64,000 nt of DNA from Rhodonellum sp041748555 (GTDB lineage: Bacteria > Bacteroidota > Bacteroidia > Cytophagales > Cyclobacteriaceae), in the NCBI GenBank assembly GCA_041748555.1, contig JBGTDA010000021.1, positions 39,611 to 103,610 on the forward strand, read 5' to 3'. Each line of letters begins with the position of its first letter. Positions within the stretch are counted from its first letter, which is position 1. Under the pieces are notes generated by a model that worked only from the letters and a program-made list of their open reading frames with translations, was not told the origin of the DNA and did not search any database. The position numbers were made by a program, and so were the translations under genes. Positions 47,301 through 52,095 of this stretch are shown in pieces.

Positions 47301-49781
47301 GCCGGAAATTATACCTACTATTTTGTTGCTGAATGTACCGGTCAGGAAATCTCCATTAGTTTTGAGGTCTTTGCAATCCCTGATCCTGATTATTTTGTTT
47401 TGGATATTTCCTGCTTTGCTGCAGGAGATGGAAAAATTGCCGTGTCAAATGACGGAGGTTCTGCGCTGACCTACAGTATTGATGGAGGTAATTTTATCTC
47501 ACAATCCGAACTCGAAGCATTGGAATTTAATCCGGGTGAATATGCGCTAGTGGCCCAAAATAGTAGCGGTTGTTTAGGCCCAATAAAAACTGTTAAAATT
47601 TTCAGTCCTGAGCTTTTGGAGATGGAAATTATCAACACTAAAAATTCTGCTTGTGGATCTGATGATGGACGGATTGAAATTGCTATTAAAGGAGGAACTC
47701 CGGCGTATTCCTTGGTTCTGATAAAGGATGGGGTTACTGTTGGAACAATACAAACCGGTGGGCCATCTTATACATTCACAAATTTAGCATCAGGAAATTT
47801 CCGGATCCAATTAATAGACGATAATGATTGTTTTGCAGAATTGGAAGAGCCTGTAACAATCGCAGATGGACCTACCGAAATTATTATTCAACAAAACCAT
47901 GAAATCTGCGAAGGTGAAACGGTTGAATTAAAACCGATAATAAATCCTTTAGCGAACAATCCTGTATTCACTTGGTATTGGGATCAACCAAATGATAATA
48001 ATGAAATTTCCAATAATCAAGTAATTGGAAATGCATTGTATGAAATCAACAGTAATGGGGAACTAACTGTTTCAGGCCTTGATACAGGTACTGCATACAC
48101 GATATGGGTTGCTGTGAGTGGTGCCGGTATTTGCGAAGGAGACCTAAAGGAAATTACCATACAGGTCAGTCCCACACCGGTGTTCAAGGTGGATGTTTCA
48201 CCGGAAAACTGTTTCGGTGAAGGCGGAGGAATCCGTTTGTTACCGGAGGGTACTCAAGGGGGCATATTATACAGTATAAATAATGGAATTTTCCAGGCCT
48301 ATACGGATAATGAGATCACAGGTCTTTTACCCGGACACTATACTATAAAGGCTAAAAATGAAGCTGAATGTGTTTATGACCTACCGGAAACAATTGAAAT
48401 TTCCGGCCCTGCCGAGGCACTGACTTTATCTGAAATTGTTGTCAATGATGCCTCTTGTAGCGCAAGCGACGGCTCTATTACCGGACTGATATCGGGAGGA
48501 ACACCGGAATATTCCATTTCACTGCTTGATCCCAATGGCAATGTTATATTTGGACCACTCCTTTCTCAGAATGGTAACATCAATCTGGATAATTTAGCAC
48601 CCGGAACATATTCCATCAGGGTTGAAGACAGTAAGGGTTGTTTCGTCATGGATCAGGGCATAGTGGTGAATGAGACTTCCTCTACAATTCTGGCTAATGA
48701 CCAAATCATCTGTGAAGGCGAAATAGCGGTAATTCAAGCGACCCTTGATCCTACTGGAAATTCTCCGGCTTTCAATTGGTATTATGATCAGGATCTGGTT
48801 AATCCTGTTCAGGAAACAAATGTCCCTGATCAATTAGGTGCCACCTATACAATTTCTTCAAATGGAGAAATGAGGATTGCAGGTTTAAAAGGCAGACCTC
48901 TACCTTATAGCTATTTTATCATGGTTGATGGACAAGGTGTTTGTCCTCCGGAAGTAAAAGAAGTTAAGGTTACGGTTCACCCTCTTCCGACATTAAGGGT
49001 TTCCAATCCATCCATAGTCTGTGACCCTACCCAAACCGTCAACTTGACGGAGTTTATAGAAGGTTTTAATCCTTCGGTTTTTGATTACCGAGTAGTAAAT
49101 CCAAAAGGCAATGTATTGAGACTGGAAGATTTGTACGGCGTTTCCGGAACGGGAAGTTATACGGTGCAGAGTAGCTACAAAGGTTCACAATGTTGGACTC
49201 CCATAGACCGAATCGCGATTATTATTTCAGATATACAGCTGATCGCCAATTTTCAATATATCATTAATATTGACGGTGTAGGCTACACCGATACGGATGT
49301 TCAAATTGAGGATATGGTAAATTTTGAGGATAAGACACAAGGAAAGACCATCATCTGGAACTGGGATTTCGGAGATGGAAACTTCAGTTCAGAAAGAAAC
49401 CCTGTACATCAATATTTTGAACCCGGAACATATGTGGTGAAACTGACAACTGTTGATAGATTTGGCTGTACCGCAGTTATCGAAAAGATAATCCGGATTT
49501 ATGATGATTATCTGATTATTATCCCAAATGCATTTACTCCTGATGGTGTGATCAATAAACATTTCAAACCCAAATTCAGGGGAATTGCGGCCATGAAATT
49601 TTATATCTTCAATACTTGGGGAGACCTGATTTTCGAAACAGATAATATGGAAAGTCTTGGATGGGATGGCACTTTAAAAGGGATCAATGTACCCAATGGA
49701 AATTATGTTTATAAAGGGCATTTCCGTACCCGGACAGGTATAGAAGTTACCCGCACAGGTGTATTTACCTTAATAAGGTAA
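38355..49781 (+). CDS. giant SprB-like repeat surface protein with type IX secretion type-B C-terminal domain
   Basis: A 3808-residue exported protein. Residues 1-24 (ending THAIAQ) form a signal peptide. Residues ~400-550 contain VCBS/FG-GAP-like repeats (DIDGNGRSEIG; DFNQDGSQELV; DLSGDGEADIIV). Residues ~640-740 resemble a CARDB-type adhesin domain. From ~755 to ~3540 come ten super-repeats of about 268 residues, each made of two SprB-like beta modules and one Ig-like module (CEGE...WYKD...YYLEV). A PKD domain follows (WNWDFGDGNFSSERNPVHQY, ~3670), and the last ~90 residues are the gliding-motility-associated C-terminal domain (IPNAFTPDGVINKHFKP...WDGTLKG), a type IX secretion and surface-attachment signal. 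It lies inside the glycan locus as a single gene. A role as a surface adhesin, possibly holding EPS or working in gliding, is inferred. Confidence 0.93.
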   Translation: MNFNFLFLYIILFFAFQNTHAIAQTNSTTTLPGARTWSDIIGEFNCTLPIDYLNNPFTIRRAAWTALDEVVTFGTPVVGDFIPGNGKTEVLILKKTESNKINPGVGGTTPEWNWITGNPPRQYVTRNIIVYTYGGEGAGGLVKEMEIPTPDLNFEGPSPFLIAKVPGYTNPLVIVATSSTLANAPTDAEYDDRLPLTSRLVAYDFLSTTFKDYRWISSDKYGANVPDSPIPGVKYRSGSSPGIANFDLTGKNQYPGVYVFNEIFSLDPAKNANNKVFNGGNLGQGISVITPGGTSTFGGSQSVTVAADVIPGNNTLELVCGNTVYEIDQNYKLVRAIQLKANINGLPAPDGFTSIANIDLTNNRLDIVVTTSRGDGPDSRLVYVWTIEGGNAKLIASRNLVDANEVPLAFHSATINTGLAFIGDIDGNGRSEIGVTSPLRLSMLSYDGTTTLKHKWPPLITNDESGHTLITMFDFNQDGSQELVYRDENLLRIIGGDGKNIVTIPVRASTAGDGPVIADLSGDGEADIIVTDSQDIIYDWGNRYPRTPDAKLVVFKSNGFPWAPARGVWNQYAYFSFNVNDDLTIPVPQQNHGLEHGAFFPTYDSEGCLIADRRPFNSFLVQRTLYTEGGCFSSGIPIMDAKVELLSAKFLCLDAGKNRIEVEFTVSNEGDAELPSGVKIKFSLGTTVIDNVTVGENVPAGASITKTITINSSKGDSPPLLDLSAIINPAINGVYDFPECNYDGPVTIPVIPRPVFVVDKPDPICEGSPTGIFIQVTNSTAGSVDDAVVKWYKDAANGTLITNGLTVNGTTYTIDSDFSLQIDNLPAAATPYKFYLVDECSNLPAREVLVIVDPSPNIAFEVEDVSCFGNDTGFISNITGDRNYISYSLDDGATFITSAQLKAQTFSAGNYSVTVRASINPPAACIADFDFTIGEPDPFEFSNPSQTEPLCEPGNGAIFWNILGGNPSAAFPFYTYNLTRNGTAITGFTVIDENGKNAIKGVDGGDYVLLATDSKGCTVSQSFTLVPQQDPGFFIEDAAAICFGEDAVFDVDMTNPGVGMAIPTYEWGKVVGGVFTPIIEGENIDGGVAGIENNGQRLKITGLPANAAEYNYQVRISGENTCDQVPLDTKIKVNPLPQLEDPVVESVSCFNGTDGRIVIAKSLGAGSDNYSYFLAELNLTKTNGIFENLSAGTYTITVTNTTTACELPLDPITITQPEPLTLSGQILAQPSCEEDTGSYSIDLQGGTAPYTFVLTLGSTVLETLSDFSGSNYGKGDLAPGSYSFTITDANSCSITDAFTLVNDPKQAIGLVVNDVEICEGEIATIQPTIDTAGNPRTVSWFYDAQGLNQIAAGADPSDAGVSYQLDGENLIVSGLKTDKDRTYYLEVIGNLYCPVMEAVNVVISPPLNVNIDVPEGICFGEGVTVTVDASGGDGVFEYSLNNGNYQSSNVFQNTAVGTHTVSVKSANGCSYQETFVVEGPTAPISLGDDVVIIGTTCNEDNGIIQNVNVLGGWGSFNVEWRKDNPTSGTLVGTQLPEVNNLSSGTFFLIVTDEKGCEAIFEFVVQEQPFPDLVIPDQIVCEGPDIILTPTQTVSGASTTDLIWYKDAAGTALIQNGPDPSVAQINYTIDEESILLIEGLPAGEYTYYLKISCNGEIRPVNVTVNASPNPVLEKTDLSCFGIPTGKIIVTANGNPDFRYSINGAAPVTQSAVEAMDLSAGTYEIEVSQIGTTCLYTETITLSQPEEFIFEGLEKRDPTCGSDDGMIKFSVFGGVKDYVITINNQAIDTFNFTESNGVYTVEDLALGEYDIVINDANACQIEELAAFALVDENIISVQSKNLEENVCEGEVAVLTPDLTVSGTVNPTKRWFKDAGLTEEITGNYDPAGTGVMYEIDPATGQLTVYNLPLGSVTYYLEVSDPLICTVSSKADVTVTPFPQPVFDKVDVLCFGEQTGKITVTAGEDTKLRYSINGGTFLTQSELEALDLLAGDYIIDYKHEDTACEGSQTLEIVEPDALVFEALNLTNPACGIEDGSIVFKISGGVPAYNIAINNLPLSDYDFTENNGEYTVSNLPLGVYDIAVTDENGCRLNELSAFSLVDDSENAVQSKNLAVTVCEGEIAVLLPDLTITGSVNPNLKWFSDATLLNGITDNYDPAGTGVMYEIDPATGQLTVYNLPLGSVTYYLEVSDPLICTVSSKADLSIFGVPSPEFVTFDNLCYGEESGKIELTSATDPLFRFSINGEDRITLDQLEARNFAAGQYVVETFFENSDCGNLQTLEIKEPEPFLLEVLSTNDPVCGSSNGSLSFEVNGGTESYIILINNNPIDSYNPIVSGNSYQIDDLVPGIYTIIIQDAKGCIIEDSVALENRNLLPISAEDLQEEICEGSPITFRPVIVNPTQVFPKQTWYSNSELTAELVSDYDPTGTGVMYEINPSSGNLTVYNLAAGNYTYYLVLTDSEICDIVTEATVVISEVASTEFEVDDILCHGDESGKIRILSAGSPDLRYILNGGNQLTKPELETLSFVAGIYTIETIDVNAGCPDIQILEIKQPEALILEEVSFTNPSCDEDNGDLVIRITGGVESYDILINGAPIADYSYAEEDGRYVINQLSPGIYNIMVTDANGCILDGPAAFELVNFDASSITAYDMEAVVCEGNPLSFVPDFDAGTVNPIKRWFKNTAQTQEITSNYDPTKSGVMYQIDPATGELSVYNLPYGQHTFYLQLSDPLICTFVAKAEGIVNQGIDATISATPEICFGGADGSVSITDVTGGSGDYEFSLDNATWQSNPSFENLVAGTYNVYIRDVGSEVPCVLITSNIQVEGPASAIAINDDVIIINASCDLPNGSISNIQLSGGWGNYTIEWRADSPTGTLITGDQNGASNLSPGKYFLLVRDEEGCEEVFEFEITEQDKPNFEPVLPNDICAQENITLSVINNINGSSSTDFSWYKNPNQTDPISVGPDALLYGVSYETREELNSIHLDIVGLPAGNYTYYFVAECTGQEISISFEVFAIPDPDYFVLDISCFAAGDGKIAVSNDGGSALTYSIDGGNFISQSELEALEFNPGEYALVAQNSSGCLGPIKTVKIFSPELLEMEIINTKNSACGSDDGRIEIAIKGGTPAYSLVLIKDGVTVGTIQTGGPSYTFTNLASGNFRIQLIDDNDCFAELEEPVTIADGPTEIIIQQNHEICEGETVELKPIINPLANNPVFTWYWDQPNDNNEISNNQVIGNALYEINSNGELTVSGLDTGTAYTIWVAVSGAGICEGDLKEITIQVSPTPVFKVDVSPENCFGEGGGIRLLPEGTQGGILYSINNGIFQAYTDNEITGLLPGHYTIKAKNEAECVYDLPETIEISGPAEALTLSEIVVNDASCSASDGSITGLISGGTPEYSISLLDPNGNVIFGPLLSQNGNINLDNLAPGTYSIRVEDSKGCFVMDQGIVVNETSSTILANDQIICEGEIAVIQATLDPTGNSPAFNWYYDQDLVNPVQETNVPDQLGATYTISSNGEMRIAGLKGRPLPYSYFIMVDGQGVCPPEVKEVKVTVHPLPTLRVSNPSIVCDPTQTVNLTEFIEGFNPSVFDYRVVNPKGNVLRLEDLYGVSGTGSYTVQSSYKGSQCWTPIDRIAIIISDIQLIANFQYIINIDGVGYTDTDVQIEDMVNFEDKTQGKTIIWNWDFGDGNFSSERNPVHQYFEPGTYVVKLTTVDRFGCTAVIEKIIRIYDDYLIIIPNAFTPDGVINKHFKPKFRGIAAMKFYIFNTWGDLIFETDNMESLGWDGTLKGINVPNGNYVYKGHFRTRTGIEVTRTGVFTLIR
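44001..44141 (+). repeat. near-identical 141-bp direct repeat, copy 1
   Basis: Pairs with 44808-44948 at a distance of exactly 807 bases, with two mismatches in 141 by eye. It encodes the end of the Ig-like module (YDPAGTGVMYEIDPATGQ onward). Flanking DNA is much less alike. Confidence 0.92.
44808..44948 (+). repeat. near-identical 141-bp direct repeat, copy 2
   Basis: Second copy of the segment at 44001-44141, one super-repeat further on. The sharp edges of identity suggest gene conversion or recent recombination between neighbouring units. Confidence 0.92.
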
Positions 49782-49937
49782 AAGTGTGACTAAAAATAAG
49801 CAGTAATTTTGATTGGATATTTCAATCTATCTAAAAATCCTTTCCGGCAATCTGATTTTTTCAATTGATCAGAAATCCTATCGGAGCCTTCTTTTCAGAG
49901 CATTCAATCCCTATTGGAATAAGTTGAATGTTGAAAA

Positions 49938-50534
49938 TTATAAAATTTGGGGAAAAGGTCGGGAACCAATCCATTTAGATCCGTCAGGCATATCCTTATG
50001 GACAACACTTCCGGCCCCAACTGTACACCATTTTCCTATTTTGATTCCGGGAATAATTACCGATCCTGCTCCTATAAATGAGCCTTCATCAATATGAACA
50101 TTCCCGCATAATGTAACATTGGGGGCCAGATGCACAAAATCTCCGATAGTACATTCGTGATCTACCGACACTTTCGTATTTAAAATAACATGATTTCCGA
50201 TCCGGCTTTCTACTTTTACGATTGTATTTTCCATGAAAACTATTCCGCAGCCCATTTGGGAGTACAAAGAGACGAGGGAGGAAGGATGGATGATGTTGGC
50301 ATATTCCTGATTTTCTAAAAACCTGGACACCATTTTTTTCCGGATCATATTATCACCTATGGCGATATGAACCGAATCACCAAACTGATATTTATCGGGA
50401 ATCGGCGAAACAACCGGTATACCTAAAATATCCTTGATATTGGAGTTGTCATCAAATACTCCTTTGATTTTCTTTTTATTCAAAAAAAGGTCAATTACTG
50501 CTTTGGCATGTCCCGAGGCCCCGATGATATACAT
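49938..50534 (-). CDS. PglD/NeuD-like sugar O/N-acetyltransferase
   Basis: Acetyltransferase of the left-handed beta-helix type. The N-terminal Rossmann part MYIIGASGHAKAVIDLFLNKK binds the nucleotide sugar, and residues ~90-195 are hexapeptide repeats (VILNTKVSVDHECTIGDFVHLAPNVTLCGNVHI), with the catalytic-base histidine likely in VDHE. Its best use is acetylation of the UDP-4-amino sugar made by the PglE-like enzyme at 34.6 kb, completing UDP-diacetylbacillosamine. It is separated from those genes by the 11-kb surface gene and points the opposite way. Length 198, typical of PglD. Confidence 0.9.
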   Translation of the reverse strand: MYIIGASGHAKAVIDLFLNKKKIKGVFDDNSNIKDILGIPVVSPIPDKYQFGDSVHIAIGDNMIRKKMVSRFLENQEYANIIHPSSLVSLYSQMGCGIVFMENTIVKVESRIGNHVILNTKVSVDHECTIGDFVHLAPNVTLCGNVHIDEGSFIGAGSVIIPGIKIGKWCTVGAGSVVHKDMPDGSKWIGSRPFPQIL

Positions 50535-51282
50535 ATTGAAAATTTAGGATTGATAATTAAGTTCAACTTCCGATTTAAAATGAAGCTTCCGGAATGACAA
50601 GGTATTCGAATGAATTTTCAAATATCACCTTTATTCCAGGAGGAAACATCAGATAAGGAATTGAATAAAAAAGTTTTTTATTGGTTTGGCCACATTCACA
50701 TTTTTCAATTAAAGTAATTGGAGTTTTTTATTAAAAAAAAGTGGGGGTAAAAAATTGGTAAGTATAAAATCCCCACAAAGTTTCAAGCACCTGATAAAAA
50801 GTAAGAGTAAAAAATTGCTTAATCACCCGAGTCAAATGTACAACATTAAGATTTAAAAAAAATACCCTGAAGAGGGTATTTTTTCAATATTTCCAATTTT
50901 TTTTATTAGGTAAATTTTAAATATACCAATATAAATTGTAATTTTTTAAGAATATATAGGTTATTGAGGCAAAACTGATCTTTTAACTCTTAAAAATAAG
51001 AGTCATTTAAATGTGGTTAAAGAACAAAAAGTGCCGTATGAACTTTTATTGAATTGACATTTTCCATTTCCCACGGCCTATCCAATAAAAATTATTTTAC
51101 TCAGTGTTTTATAACTTCTAATTAATCCCCACGTTGATTTTTATATTCAGTTCAAATCATTCACTTAGCCAAAGAACGGTACTTCTCACTTCCTTTATTG
51201 ACGAAAACAGTAACATTCCAAAAAATTATTTCATAAATTCGCAAAATCTTTGGCTTTAATTCTATTTATGTTTGACAAAAAT
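50535..51282. other. long divergent intergenic region upstream of wza
   Basis: About 750 AT-rich bases without a gene. It contains an 11-bp direct repeat GTAAAAAATTG at 50747-50757 and 50807-50817 (period 60), a GTGGGG/CCCCAC inverted repeat (50741-50746 with 50771-50776) and a terminator-like hairpin at 50857-50884 listed separately. The length and structure suggest a regulated leader for the wza-wzc operon, but no promoter could be placed with confidence. Confidence 0.4.
50857..50884. terminator. 12-bp A/T-flanked hairpin, bidirectional terminator or attenuator
   Basis: A perfect stem of twelve pairs with core TACCCT/AGGGTA, a GAAG loop, and A-run on one side and T-run on the other. This is a textbook factor-independent terminator usable on either strand. 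It lies between two divergent genes, ~400 bases ahead of wza, where no upstream transcript needs ending. Attenuation of the wza leader is therefore possible. Confidence 0.7.
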
Positions 51283-52092
51283 ATGAAGAGACGCATCCCG
51301 GTCCTGATTACGGGACTTTTTCTGTTTTTAACAGTTTCATGCGTCCAGAACAGAAAAATCATCTATCTCCAAAACCTTGAAGGCACGCCTACCATTGCAG
51401 AAGATGAATTGATACCCTACGAACTTCCCGAGTACAAGCTGCAATTCAACGACATAATTGACGTTCAGGTGCAGACGGCCGAGGATATGATCATTAACGG
51501 ATTCAATTCAAGACAGGCTGCCGGAGGCAATATGGTTGGGCAGGTAGCCCAAGGCGGTGGTGACATCTATTATATGACCGGTTACTCTGTAGATAAAAGC
51601 GGAAATATACGTCTTCCCATTGTCGGGGAGATCAATGTCATGAACAAGACGATTGAGGAAACCCGGATGATAGTGGAAGAAAGACTGAGAGACTATGTGA
51701 CCACTGAGCTCTATGTAAAAGTAAAGTTGGGTGGAATCAGATTTTCAACATTGGGGGAGTTCAGAAGTCCAGGAAAATACGTAGTCCTTCAGGATAGAAT
51801 GACCATTTTTGAAGCCATCGCCCAATCCGGGGATCTCACTACTGTCGCAAAAAGAGATGAAATTATGTTGATCAGACAATATCCTGAAGGATCAAAATTA
51901 CACAGGCTCAACCTCACCGACCGGAACATCATTCATTCTCCCTATTACTTCATCCAGCCTAATGATCAGATTTATGCTGAACCTATGAAAATCAGAGAAA
52001 TAGGTGCAGGTGAGAATGCATCCCAATCCCTTGCCCTGATTATTTCCTCCATCACTGCAGTTGCTTTGGTGCTCAATATCGTTACCCGTTAG
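51283..52092 (+). CDS. wza: outer-membrane polysaccharide export lipoprotein (Wza-like)
   Basis: Export-channel protein of the Wza/OPX family. From ATG 51283 the signal MKRRIPVLITGLFLFLTVSC ends in a lipobox with the lipidated Cys at residue 20. A Poly_export domain follows (YELPEYKLQFNDIIDVQV), then a SLBB-type domain (FSTLGEFRSPGKYVVLQDRMTIFEAIAQSG) and a C-terminal hydrophobic helix (SLALIISSITAVALVLNIV) that could cross the outer membrane. In-frame alternatives at 51250 (TTG) and 51268 (ATG) would only lengthen the n-region. Three bases separate it from wzc, so the two form a transport pair. Confidence 0.93.
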   Translation: MKRRIPVLITGLFLFLTVSCVQNRKIIYLQNLEGTPTIAEDELIPYELPEYKLQFNDIIDVQVQTAEDMIINGFNSRQAAGGNMVGQVAQGGGDIYYMTGYSVDKSGNIRLPIVGEINVMNKTIEETRMIVEERLRDYVTTELYVKVKLGGIRFSTLGEFRSPGKYVVLQDRMTIFEAIAQSGDLTTVAKRDEIMLIRQYPEGSKLHRLNLTDRNIIHSPYYFIQPNDQIYAEPMKIREIGAGENASQSLALIISSITAVALVLNIVTR

Positions 52093-52095
52093 CAT

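Larger units (their letters stand above)
40953..48980 (+). repeat. ten tandem ~268-codon super-repeats inside the giant surface gene
   Basis: The Cys codon of the C-[FHYN]-G/N motif that opens each SprB-like unit falls at 40953, 41799, 42606, 43386, 44193, 45000, 45801, 46605, 47412 and 48210. Spacings are 846, 807, 780, 807, 807, 801, 804, 807 and 798 bases, all multiples of three. Middle units are most alike in protein; outer ones are more diverged. Confidence 0.9.

Noticed and set aside
49813..50097. 94-codon + strand frame overlapping the PglD-like gene
   Set aside because: It runs antisense through the hexapeptide-repeat region of a well-supported gene and has no family features.
51249..51274. 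TTTG and TATGTTTG as a promoter for wza
   Set aside because: The two boxes are only 14 bases apart against the usual ~20, and the -7 box would overlap possible start codons; chance in AT-rich DNA is more likely.
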